A DNA stretch of 64,000 nt from Channallabes apus (Eukaryota; Chordata; Actinopteri; Siluriformes; Clariidae): the NCBI GenBank assembly GCA_030522415.1, contig CM060124.1, forward strand, positions 26,584,454-26,648,453. The letters are read 5' to 3'. Shown one piece after another: positions 45,801 to 56,619 of this stretch. The notes under the pieces are model-generated. The model did no database searches. It saw only the letters and a list, made by a program, of their open reading frames with translations, and had not been told where the DNA came from. The position numbers and the translations under genes are program-made. Position 1 is the first letter of the stretch. Every line of letters starts with the position of its first letter.

Positions 45801-46900
45801 TCAGCTGAGATGGAAAGTGCGATGTCAGTTTCAAGAGACACTTTTTTCACAGATGTTTGGATGTAGCATGTTAGCATTTACTTCGGAATAATCGTTCCAT
45901 TTTCAGAATGCTAGCCCTTTGGAGCCCCCTACTGGCCTGGAGCCACAAGCATTTGTCTGCCTTGCCTGTTGAAAAGTAGCGCCTCTCAAATTAAGTGTCT
46001 TCTTCTGCTTTTTCTTTTGCATTTGACTTATTGACCAAATACATCAAGACCAATGTGTTTAGACCTCTGTTTTGTGTTAGCCAAATGTGTTAATTAAAAT
46101 GGATAATTAAAAATATCCCTTTGTAATGCTAATTATGACTCAAGAAACCCTTCTAAAAAATTCATGTTTCTCTAAAAGAAGCACCACCGCGGCAATGTTT
46201 ATGCTAAATCTGATTGGTTATATATTGTGTATCCACTGGAGGGCACTGATTATAATTCTTTTTTTTCTTTTGTGCAAAGTGTAATTCAATTTTTGAAAAT
46301 AAAAAATTGACCTTTTCAATAAAAGTGTATGAATATTTCTAATTATTATGTAGGGCATCTGTGGCCTCAGGATGTAGTGTGTGTATCCCCCTGAACCGCC
46401 TGAAGACGATGAGGCAACGAACCCATGACGGGTCACTGATACTAATTGTGATTCAGAGGATGAAGCTAAAATAAATACGCCATTCAGAGGATGAAGTGAT
46501 GGCCAGAGCAATAAGAAAGAGAGAAGATGGGTCTTTCGTCCAGCAGAGCAGATAAATCCCTGCGTCCCTCCAGGCCTCAGCCGTGCTCAAACACAAACCA
46601 ATCTGTTTTAAAGTGTGTGTGTGTGCGCGCGTGTGCAGGTGTGATTGAGAATAACGTAGGGCGCTCGAGGCCGGAGAGGGATGCTTCATCATGGCCTTTT
46701 TCTCATTTTTCTCTTCCGTTCCCTCGGGCGATGAACACTTCAGCTTTATTGTGAAGGACGTGTACAAAGAGAGGGAAATAAACAGATTTGGGATGGAGCC
46801 GTAGCCTGAAAGTAACTAGTAGTACTCCCTTTCATACAGTCATGATGGCCAGCTCGATTTATAGATAACAAATTACATATATTTAGCTATTATCTTCCAA
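42899..46900. other. Four kilobases of intron without a recognised gene or transposon
   Basis: The sequence is complex and mostly non-repetitive. 43050-43400 and 43800-44400 have mixed composition with TAAT-type sites and some CpG. 44550-45330 is AT-rich with many 'gctagct' and 'tagcta' words. 46600-46640 is a (GT)n/(GC)n patch. Open frames at 43118-43336 and 46218-46767 are not recognised. This is the longest repeat-poor stretch of the window. Confidence 0.5.
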
Positions 46901-46904
46901 ATTA

Positions 46905-47600
46905 TTAGATTAGGTTCAACTTTGTCACTGCACATGTAGGTACAAGGCAACGAAATACAGTTAGCATCTAAGCAGAAGTGCATTTTCTCAGTGCAGAATA
47001 CTTTGCATATATACAAGTTTATAGAGAATAAGAATAATTTAAATATCTAAATAGTATATAGAGAGGTAGATTAGTTACAATGGATGCAAATGAGCAAATG
47101 ATTACAGGTGATAGAGTAAGGAAGGTATTGTATACCATGCTAAAGAAGTTTTCATATGTAAACATTATACAGTAAGGTATAAGGTAATATAATGAGTGCA
47201 AATAAGTGGGTGCAATAGGAAGGTATTATATACAAAGGAAGAGTTATGTATAGATCTCTTATAGAGATTTTGTTATGTATAGAGATTTTGGTGTAGCCAG
47301 TGTGAAGATATTGTATACTTATAATACATTGGTTGCATATGCACACTGTATGTAACTGTAAACAGAAAGGGTTATATACAAAAGGGTTATATGAATATAT
47401 ATATATACAGAGGAGGGTTATGTATAATGAGTGCAATGGTTGTGGATGAGGAAACATATTGTATACTGTGGTTATTACAGTAGAGAGAGTTATATACATT
47501 AGTGCAACTTGTTATTGGGAGTGCAGTGAGTTATGAGGTGGGTCATTTTTATACAATATGTGCAGCAGTTATGAATGGCGCCGTCCTGAGTGTTTAGTTT
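46905..47600. repeat. Retroposon tail and decayed 'gttatatac'-type repeats
   Basis: Bases 46911-47000 ('ttcaactttgtcactgcaca', 'acaaggcaacgaaatacagt') match the 3' noncoding part of a dispersed fish LINE as I know it. From 47090 on, 'aggtattgtatac', 'gttatatacaaaagg' and 'gtgcaat' words recur. This may be the downstream noncoding sequence of an L2-type element. Confidence 0.45.
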
Positions 47601-47734
47601 ATATCCAGTAGTGGGCCGTTAATTATCTCTTAATATGTAAAAGTAAGTATATAAATTTGCATTTGTCTTATTGACTAGATACAGTACATTAAGCCATGCA
47701 GTACGACCAATGTGTTCCGACTTTTGCTTTGTGT

Positions 47735-48200
47735 TAGCCAAATCCGCAAAAGTAATAAATTATGCAGAAGTAATAATTTAACTACTGATTGGCAGATGTT
47801 CGAGGATGCAGCTGATGGCAACATCAGTGAATACACGGACTCTGTTATAGGCTATATCAGTAAGTGCATTGATGACATTGTTCCTAAATTCACCTTCTGC
47901 CTCTACCCCAACCAAAAACCGTGGGTAAATCTGCCTTCAATTCCTGATACCTTGATGACTACTAAGCTGCCAGATATGACCTCAGGAAGGTTCGTCAAGA
48001 GAAAGTACAAAGGGAGGGTGGAGACCACAGTCAAGATCCCAGGCACCTGTGGAATGGAATATGCTGCATCACAGATTAAAAGCAAGAATGTGATGCAACT
48101 TAGCACAACATGCCCAGAAGAGCTTAAGACCTACACTCAGTTTGATGTGTACAAAAATACAGCGCCTGCCACTAGACCACACTTGCATAGGGACGGCCCT
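47735..48200 (+). pseudogene. L2/CR1-type LINE ORF2 fragment
   Basis: The + frame reads TTDWQMFEDAADGNISEY, then YISKCIDDIVPKFTF and YPNQKPWVN. This is the linker between endonuclease and reverse transcriptase of an L2-like LINE. It is followed by KRKYKGRVE, CPEELKTYTQFDV and TAPATRPH, which correspond to the region just ahead of the reverse-transcriptase core. The catalytic core itself is absent. The reading frame runs on into Tc1 sequence, so a 197-codon open frame (47712-48305) is a chance fusion of two elements. Confidence 0.75.
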
Positions 48201-48202
48201 AT

Positions 48203-48524
48203 ACTTATTCTGGAGACTCCAGAGCGCTGTAAAAGACTCGTTGCAAGTTATCGCAAACGCTTGATTGCAGTTATTGCTGCTAAGGGTGGCCCAACCAGTT
48301 ATTAGGTTCAGGGGGCAATTACTTTTTCACACAGGGCCATGTAGGTTTGGATTTTTTTTCTCCCTAAATAATAAAATCCCTCATTTAAAAACTGCATTTT
48401 GTGTTTACTTGTGTTATCTTTGACTAATAGTTAAATGTGTTTGATGATCAGAAACATTTTTGTGTGACAAACATGCAAAAGAATAAGAAATCAGGAGGGG
48501 GGCAAATAGTTTTTCACACCACTG
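48203..48524 (+). mobile_element. Tc1-like 3' end fused to LINE fragment
   Basis: The end of a Tc1 transposase (KRLIAVIAAKGGPTSY, stop at about 48303-48305) is followed by 'gttcagggggcaattacttt' and the 3' terminal repeat ending 'tagtttttcacaccactg' and TA. Only the last 20 or so codons and the 3' repeat remain. The element at 19870-20335 belongs to the same or a close family. Confidence 0.8.
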
Positions 48525-48526
48525 TA

Positions 48527-49195
48527 CATATACACATATGCATACACACAAGTTGACTGGCTCTTCTTGTTCTAAGCATTTCATTGTACAGTTATTCCTG
48601 TGTTGACAGGCATATGACAAATAAACGGAACTTTTTTTCTATTTTTTATTTACTATTTTTCAATTTTTTTTTTTATTTAAAATATTTAATAATATTTTAT
48701 TATTTTACAGTTATATTATTAGCTAGCTAGATGTTTGTTCTTTTAACCAAACATCATTGTACATTGACCCAGGAGATGTTCCTGAATACAGCATTTAGAT
48801 AGCGACAGTAAGTCCTTGATAAAGCGCTGTTGCGCTTTCATATTGTAGTGTCCTGGGTCGCTTACCTCTCAAAATGCAAGCAAATGTTTTTGTGTGTTCG
48901 TATTTATTTATTTATTTATTTACCCCCCCCCCCCCGTCCGTCCGTCATGCCTCAGATAATCCATCAGCTCTGCTACCCCTGAACCTGTGCAGGAACTAAT
49001 TAATGCTCCACCAGTCTGCTGTTTAAACACAGCCTTTGGTGTCTCACCCAGTGTCCTGCATTTCATTTACAGCTAATTAATGCTGCATTAAAGCTAACCA
49101 AAGCTAGTCATTTCATTGGACAAAACATTCCATTTTCAATATTAGCCAAGTTGGCAAAAAAAACAAAAAAAACAACAACATTTAAACTTTAATTT
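48527..49195. other. Intron end, no gene recognised
   Basis: T-rich stretches near 48630-48710, a C-run at about 48925-48936 and a (GTCC)n patch. 48985-49110 contains several 'taattaatgct' motifs. Confidence 0.5.
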
Positions 49196-49257
49196 ATTAC
49201 AGACAAAACAAGTCAGATGTGATGATTTTGAAAATTAGATCGCCTTTTGTATTCCAG

Positions 49258-49420
49258 CTCCTACAGGGACATCTTATCCCAAATGTGGACACTGTGGACG
49301 AGCTTGAGATGGGCAGCGGAGACAAAGACATGGTGTTTAGTGGAGAATGTGATGATGAAGACGGCTGCTGGGGGTCTGGTGATGGAGCTGGCGAAACCCA
49401 CACCGTTAAATCACCAGAAT
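49258..49420 (+). CDS. gpc5: Glypican-5 exon encoding the heparan-sulphate attachment region
   Basis: This 163-bp exon follows a strong acceptor (ttgtattccag, ending 49257) and ends at a strong donor (gtaagt from 49421). It starts in phase 0, matching the end of the exon at 27806-27926, and ends in phase 1. It reads LLQGHLIPNVDTVDELEMGS, then GECDDEDGCWGSGDGAGE and ends THTVKSPE. The acidic Cys-containing patch followed by Ser-Gly sites (MGSGD, FSGE, WGSGDG) is the glycosaminoglycan-attachment region near the C terminus of glypicans, and the GECDDEDGC-GSG pattern fits glypican-5 best. The GPI-signal exon should follow, but I do not find it before 64000. Glypican-3 is the main alternative. Confidence 0.9.
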
Positions 49421-50020
49421 GTAAGTACTAACATCGTCAGGACAAGTTATTGTTCCTAATATAATGACAGTCATTCTACGGTTTTATCGTCTCACACACA
49501 GGCATCTAAGTATCCCATTAACTAACAGTTACGATTAGTTATGATGACTGTCTACCTCCTCTCCAAACCATCCAAACTCATTCAGTTTGACTTGTGTCAA
49601 TTTCCTGCCCCCCCACCCCACACACCCTCCCGGTTTGTCTGCACGGAATAATAGGGTAAATATGAATAGCTGTGATTAGCATTAAATCAATTTTAAACAT
49701 TTACAGAGCTGGACTGCTGCCATAATGCAACAGAGCCTTGGGTTCCTTTTCTAGGATAAACTTTTCCATTAGTATTAAAATGCAGATGCCTTAAGAGAGT
49801 GAGAGGAAGAAAGAGATGAAAGGGAATTGAAGTTGTCTATTTCCCCCACTGCATTATGGGACTGACGGTGCAGGGATTTGGAAAAAACGAGTTTATTAAA
49901 GGGTCTGTCAGTGCAAGCACTGCACGCAAGTTTTCTGCTGATAATTGGTGTAAAATTACCCCGTGCACCATAGAACTGAGCAAGTGGTCTAGTGATGAAT
50001 AGACAGATACATGATGCATG
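49421..50020 (+). other. gpc5: Start of next gpc5 intron
   Basis: Begins gtaagtacta. Bases 49634-49690 resemble 52501-52555. No further exon is recognised. Confidence 0.6.
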
Positions 50021-51060
50021 GATTGATGGGCTGAAAGATGGATGGAGTCATGTGAATGTTTGCATGTATGTTTGCTTAAATGGCCACAGAAATGGATGGA
50101 GAATTGACTGGATGAATGATAAATAGATGGGCAGATAGTTCAGTGTGTGGTGGAGGAATAGATGGAGGAATGCTTAAATAAACAGGTGTGACTGGATGGA
50201 CACATGAACCAATGCATAGGTTAATGGATTAATGTTTAGTTCATAAGAGGGGTGGTTTGATGGATAGAGTGATGATTGAATGATTGGCTAGGTGAATGGA
50301 CAAATCATTGGAAGGATGGCTGGATAGATGGTTTTATTAATGCATGGATGAATGTTTTTATAGGTGATGAATGATAATAAATGGGTGAGTGGATGGATTT
50401 ATAGATGGCTGTCTGGGTAGATAATTGGGCAGAAACATGCTTGGAGGGATTGCTGAATGGGAGATTGGATGGGTTTGTAGATAGATGGATGGATGGATGG
50501 ATTGATTTATAGATGAATGGATGGATTCATTGATGGATGATGGATGGATGGAACAGTAAATGGATGGATTTTTAGGCTAAATGGGTAATTGGTATATGGA
50601 TAAATTTGAGAATTGGTGAATGGATGGATTTATTGGTGGCCAGTTTATTTGATATATTGGCAAATGGAAGCACTGATGAGGGGATGGACTAATTAGTGGA
50701 TAGAGGGATGGGTAAATGGATGGATGTATAGATGGGTGGATTGACAGGTGACTTGGTGGATTTATCAGTGGATGCAAAATGTAATTATTGTATGGGAGAA
50801 TGTATGTATTTATAGGTGGCTGCACTGATGGATGGGAACTTATAGTTGGCTAGGTCGGTGGACAAATGTTGTTAGATGGATGGATGGATGGATGGATGGA
50901 TGGGTGGATGGATGGGTGAGCGGATAGATTTATAGGTGGTTGGCTGGATATATGAATTGGCAGTTGGGTAGAAGAATGGATTTATAGATTGTTAGCTGGA
51001 TGCATAAATACTTGTATGTGGACGGCTGAATGAATAGATAGATGGATACATGGAAAGTCA
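50020..51060. repeat. Decayed (GGAT)n array, about 1 kb
   Basis: Continuous variants of 'gatggatggatggatgga' with 'tttataggtgg' and 'gaatggatgg' insertions. Pure runs remain near 50486-50500 and 50876-50902. Confidence 0.9.
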
Positions 51061-54000
51061 ATGGATGGTTGGTTTTCTGGATTCCCTATGTCACACACCA
51101 TCACACCATTCTCATATTTCCCAAATATCACAGCAGTGCTGCTATAAAATATGATCACTGAAACAAATCGACTCAAATTCCTCCAGTGGATGTAAAAATG
51201 CATTTTATTCCAGGTGGTTTTTTCATCTAACAGATGAATAAATGTCATGTAAAGTAATGGTGATTATTTATAGATAAAATGACCCGTTTGGTCTCAGTCT
51301 CCCCTGTTTTCTGACCCAAGTGACTCAAAATCAATCTCTCCAGCTGCTCTTTTCATCCGGCTATCATTTATCTCTTGGACACACGTTTTTGATTAATCGC
51401 CTTCCCTTCTTCTGATGTCAAGGGTCACCGAAAGGCAACATCATTGTGTTCCACTAACATTCTTCGCACCTTCTTTGGTTCCGCTTTTTTTCATCATCAG
51501 ACCTTGCCGTGCCCCCTCACTTATACTATATCAAGCGCATCAGTTCCTCTTGCTCCGTGCAGTTTATATAAATTTAGTGCTAATAAATTAGATTTGTGAC
51601 TTTGCAAGAAACTGAAATCAGGTTTTCTACCAGCTTGTGTCCCACTGAGTCTTGCTAAGCTTAAACCTAAACCTATGTCTTATACCTTAAATCACTTACC
51701 GGTAGTGGAATCAGGACCCTTTGGAGAGAACTTGGCTTTTAATCAGGAAGCTAACAGTTTGCAATTTGAAATAATTGACAGCTACATTTCTACTCCTACG
51801 CTCGTTTTACGGCTTAAAGTGGCAGATTGTTGCAAAGGTTAAAATTCTGAAAAAAAAAAAAATTAATCCTGATTTGAATGTTATCCGTAATCAGGATGTT
51901 GGATTTATATTAAGTATGCAGATTCTGAACGCATTAGGTCGTATTTACATAAATAAATGCCACTTTTTGAAAAGCTCCCAGTGCAACATGTGCTTTTAAG
52001 GGATATCCTATTGGCTCCCCTGCCAAACATGCATTCAGAAGGAAAACACGACATCCTCATAAACAGCAGTTTACTCCGGAGTGATTTAATCAGGAGAATA
52101 AGCGCTGAATGTTCCCTTTATTAAACAGCAAAAAGACACCATTTGTATCTTAATCGTTGAGGGCAATGAAGACGGACACGCTTTAATGTGCTTAATATCC
52201 GTCGCAGCCCTCCGGCTTTTGTGCGCATTAATTACAGTACACTCCAGGACAAGCTCACGCCCTGTTTATTTATTTATTCTTTCAATTATTTATGCGAGCG
52301 ACCCAGAGGCCTTGTCGTCGGATCCGCACGAGCAGAGCATAAATATTTTGAATCGGATTTGCATGCCGGGATCTCGCGCATAATTTTAACGTGTCTGCAT
52401 TCAAACGAAAGCGATGACCTTTAATTGACCTCATTCCATTAATACCGCTCATTTTTGCATTTCTTATCTCCCGAAATGAACACCTTCCCCCAAGTGCCTT
52501 GTTTGTTTGAACAGAATAATCTGCTAAATATGATTAGCTTTGATTAGCGGTAATGTGATTTACACTCCCATTCTGTTTCTAAATGAAATAATTATATAAA
52601 AAAAAAAAATTATAAAAAAAAAAAACAGAAGAAAGAAATCCCTGCTAATCCTTTTTTTGCATGGGGTTTGTCATTGAAATGTAACCCCAGTTTATGCCTA
52701 AAAGGATCTACAAGCTACAACTTTAACTTCGTTCTGCATGGGACAAAAACTAAACAAAGACAAATAGCAAAACTGGGTAAGTGTTCGCTAAGTGCATCTC
52801 ACCTTGCTTTAAATAAGTCATCAATGGCTAAGCAAGTTTTTGGTGTATGGTGAATCCAGGAGTGTATGATGGAGCTAAAGGGCGCCGGCGGGTCGTTGGC
52901 AGAAACGCGAGCTATCGATCATAGGTAACAGAGGAGGGTTCTTTAGCAGCGTTAGCGCTAATTAAAAGCCCGTGTCAGGAGATGATGATGATATAATATG
53001 ACTCTTCAGTTCATCAGCAGAAGGTGTGTAATGACGGCCGAAGGTGATCTCTCTCTCTCACGCGCACCTGATTAGCCGTAATGATCTGCAGGATTGCTAT
53101 GGATCCCGCTAATGGAGCTGGGAGACTGTCGAAGGGTTTCGATCGGTCCTGTCCTGAGACGACACTTTAACACTTTATTGATCTGCTCTTCATTTTATAT
53201 GACACATTTCTGACCGTTCTCCCCCTTATTTCCGGTGGATAAATGGTACCTTCCATTACACATTCACTTTCCTCACAGGAAAGCACATGAGTATATTTGG
53301 GCACTCTCCAAAGCTTGTGTTTATTATTATTATTATTATTATTTAGATCTATAAGATTTATTGCATAATTCAAATAGTGATTGCATGGTCTTAAATAAGC
53401 TTTCAATTAAAATCAAAGTAGGAGAGAAAGGAGCCCGACTGCATCCTCAGTTATTAATCTCTTGCACTTTTCGATGGTAAATTTGACATGTACAGTACAT
53501 ACAGTAGGACTTCTCAATGCTGGTGCAATTTGATACTGGCCACACTAGCATCCTTTGACTCCAGCATAATCACAGTTCTGTTTCAACGAGGATATCAACA
53601 TTTCTTAAAGCCCTTTAGAAAACTGCCAGCTAAAAGACACCAGTTGCCGATGAGACATCAGAAAACTGTTTGATTAATAATAGTTAACTTTCCAATATGT
53701 CTTCTCACCGTTGACTTTTGCTTGTAAGACATACCAGATTTCCAAGACATCTTGGAAAGTCGCACAGTAGGTGAGTGTCACAGCTAAGAGAACACCTCCT
53801 AGAAAAAAGGCAAAGAGTGAAAAACTATCATACCGAAAACCTTGTTGCACCCAACTGACTCATACAGTATATTTTAAGTACATCACCTATACATATATTT
53901 TACATTATCCCATATTTATCTGCAGGTCTTGTTCTATAGAATTTGACCAGGTCATGTACTGTGGTGGATGGAAATTACCCAACAAGGGATCTTTCCCCTT

Positions 54001-54110
54001 ATAAAAAAAAACAATTTAATAAAAACATGATACACAAAATTGCCTAACTTAAGTCAACATTTATTTAATAAATAAACATACAAATCGCCACTTATATATC
54101 GTCACATTTT
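51061..54110. other. Intronic sequence, no gene recognised; candidate conserved segment inside
   Basis: A-runs near 51851-51862, 52601-52624 and an (ATT)n at about 53319-53343 are present. 52020-52570 and 52860-53130 are complex and rich in homeodomain-like TAAT sites and CpG. Short open frames have no recognised product. Confidence 0.45.
52020..52570. promoter_or_regulatory. Candidate conserved noncoding element (tentative)
   Basis: Complex, repeat-free sequence with 'cattaattacagtac', an octamer-type 'atttgcat' at about 52357-52364, 'ttaatcgttgag' and 'gctttgattagcggtaatg'. This composition is typical of vertebrate conserved noncoding elements around developmental genes. It is an inference from composition only, as conservation has not been tested. 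Confidence 0.25.
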
Positions 54111-54114
54111 ATTG

Positions 54115-54690
54115 TATATTGCTTTGAACTGAAGCAGCCCCAGATCATAACACTGACTCTAGAGGCTTGAACTGTGGCCACTATGCATGATGGGTGCATC
54201 GCTTTATGCGCTTCAATTCTTACCCTTACGCACCCATAACTTTCATTCATTCATTCATTTTCTGTACCGCTTAATCCTGTGTTCAGGGTCGCGGGGGACC
54301 TGGAGCCTATCCCAGGAGACTTCGGGCACTAGGCGGGGTACACCCTGGACAGGGTGCCAATCCATCACAGGGCACTCACACACCCAATCACTACGGGCAA
54401 TTTGGGAACGCCAATTAGCCTAACCTGCATATCTTTGGACTGTGGGAGGAAACCGGAGTACCCGGAGGAAACCCACCAAGCACGGGGAGAACATGCAAAC
54501 TCCATGCACACAGAGACAGGAATCGAGCCTGGCCGGGGAATCGAACCCAGACCCTGGAGGTGCAAGGCGACAGTGCTAACCACTACACCACCGCGCCGCC
54601 TCCATAACTTTCAAATAGGGTCAATCTGAACTCTTCAGACCACATGACCTTTCTGCATTGCTCCAATCTCCAATCTTTATGCTTGAGTTT
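54115..54690 (-). mobile_element. Tc1-like remnant split by a SINE
   Basis: Left part 54130-54245 ('gcagccccagatcataacac', 'actatgcatgatgggtgcat') and right part 54602-54690 ('gaactcttcagaccacatga' plus 'cctttctgcattgctcc') are neighbouring pieces of a Tc1 family's catalytic region read on the minus strand (the first-aspartate 'SDE' region lies in 'cttcagacca'). A V-SINE at 54246-54601 separates them. Confidence 0.65.
54246..54601 (-). mobile_element. V-SINE, antisense
   Basis: Same architecture as the four copies in the first 12 kb. A perfect 12-bp target duplication, ccataactttca, lies at 54234-54245 and 54602-54613. It lacks part of the (CA)n tract found in the other copies. Confidence 0.93.
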
Positions 54691-55496
54691 GTGTGAGCTC
54701 AATTAATTATATTTATATTATATTTCTCTAGGGCTGACTTTTCATCTAATCAAAAAAGTACAGTAAATTGTAGCTCATTGATGTTGTTAGTTCAAATGAT
54801 TGTTTTTCTATAAAAACAAGTTAGCCAAACAATACCCCAACAATTAAAGCACACAAACATTTCTTAGAAAAACTTTGTTTTAACCTTGACTAGTTTTGGA
54901 AGAAGTGATCTGTATAAAACTGGAGAATACAGGTTCTATTTTGTTTAAAGGTCAATTAAATCACTTCTAAAATTGCTACATGGTCACCCAGACCCTCAAG
55001 GACTACAGAACCCTCCAACACCCCAGCAACTTCCAACAGCTTGTTCATGCTCCTCCAGTAGGTTCAAAAGGCCATCTGTCACCACTCTGACCCAGTCCTC
55101 CACAGCAGACCTCTGGTTCATGAGAACAAGAGAAGCCCTGTAAACATAAATATAAATACATTTCACAGAATATCTAGTTATGATAAAGAATTTAAGTTGT
55201 GAATAAGCCTGAATCTCCTAGAGTGTGTAAAAGAAGTGTTTTTCTGAAATTCTAATGATGGGTTAAAGCAGTATGTACTTAAATCCGTGTGTGCTGGGGT
55301 GGAGCAGGACATTGTTGCTGGGCAAAAGTCAAGGCAAAGTGGGAACAAAATAGATAAGGGTATGAAAGTTTAGCTCGCTGACTTCTGTACAGTGTGGTTA
55401 CATGAAGCCTAACGTTAGCTAAGCTCACCTCAGTAATGCCAGAGTGCCTCAGTATAACAATAAGCAGAAACACACCAGCCTGACAGATATCTAACA
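54690..55496. other. Intronic sequence, no gene recognised
   Basis: AT-rich sequence. Bases 54980-55140 are more complex ('acccagaccctcaaggacta', 'tcatgctcctccagtagg') and may be a decayed repeat that I cannot name. Confidence 0.4.
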
Positions 55497-56232
55497 GGGG
55501 TCCGTTCCTCGTACGTCGCTAACTCAGTTAGCTGGATTTGATTGTTGTGGATTTGTCCTGATCTTGGATTGTTTCGTTCTTCGATGCGCTTCTCGCACTT
55601 GTTGTCATAACAACATGCCCGTAAGCTTGAACCTGCTCGGTAGCAGGTTTATTTCATGTAAACAGGATTAAGGCTGCGCCGGGTTATGATTGGTTGAAAT
55701 GGCAACATCACATCTGATTGATTAAAGAGCGCTGAAGCGGACTGACTCACGTAGGAAAAGAAAAGTATCTTGCATATATATATATATATATAAATAAATG
55801 CCCCCCTGCCATGGATAATCGCTATCAAATATTATATTAGAACATAATTTCCTAGGTTTATTATTATAAAATATGATATTACTATTATAATAAACTCTAG
55901 GCACGAGACAGCCGTCAAGACCATTAATTCAAATTCTTGTATAATGTTTATATTCTAACACATTTATTTTTCAGGGGTTCGTCATGAATATGCAAATAAA
56001 TATTTATGTATATAATAAAAATAATTTTTTTATATAATGAAAAATTGGACAAAACAAATATTATAAAAAAAAAATATATATATAAAAGTATACATGTTTT
56101 TTTTTTAAATATTCATATTTCTATTTTTCCATATACAACATATTTATTTTCATATTTATTTTATTTTATTGTCTCATGTAATTTGTAAACCATATGCGCA
56201 TATTATGTTCTAATATAATATTTGATAGCGAT

Positions 56233-56275
<43 letters not shown>

Positions 56276-56619
56276 TGGTGGGGGGGGATCCATGGCAGGG
56301 AAGCATTTCAGCGCATAACACGTGGAGAGGGGGGCATTTCAGCGCATAACAGGTGTTTCAAAAAGAATTGAGCTCGTTCTTTTGTCAACCAATCAAAGGA
56401 CTTGTGATCAGTGTTTCTACTGTCGATGCATATCGCCTTTTAAACCAACACACGAACGTGCAATAATCCTAGACAACTCAATCCGGCCAGACTAATCATC
56501 AACAACAGGTGTGCTCGAAGAACCAACTTTTGAGCCAGGTCTTAATTAGCACGATGATCTTATCTTAGATGTGTCAGTTCATACCGGATGTGTCAAGCGA
56601 CGTACGAAGAACGGACCCC
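55497..56619. mobile_element. MITE-like DNA element with a nested palindrome (1123 bp)
   Basis: Termini 'ggggtccgttcctcgtacgt' and the inverse 'acgtacgaagaacggacccc' match at 22 of 23 positions. Inside, a second inverted repeat is centred near 56030. The left arm at about 55802-55850 holds 'ccatggataatcgctatcaa' and 'tattatattagaacataat'. The right arm at about 56203-56304 is the inverse but is split by a (TG)n expansion at about 56234-56274. The core is AT-rich and noncoding. The superfamily is unclear, with PIF/Harbinger possible, and no target duplication is evident. Confidence 0.75.

Larger units (their letters stand above)
27927..49257 (+). other. gpc5: Complete gpc5 intron (about 21.3 kb)
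   Basis: It lies between two phase-compatible glypican exons. It begins gtacaa and ends ttgtattccag. It is filled by diverged tandem arrays, SINEs, Tc1 copies, an RTE LINE derivative and a LINE/Tc1 fusion listed separately. Large introns are known for GPC5 in other vertebrates. I find no other host exon inside. Confidence 0.8.

Noticed and set aside
53488..53673. Possible final glypican exon in 49.4-64 kb
   Set aside because: No frame downstream of 49420 shows a hydrophobic GPI-signal-like tail with a preceding acceptor in the required phase; this and other short frames do not fit.
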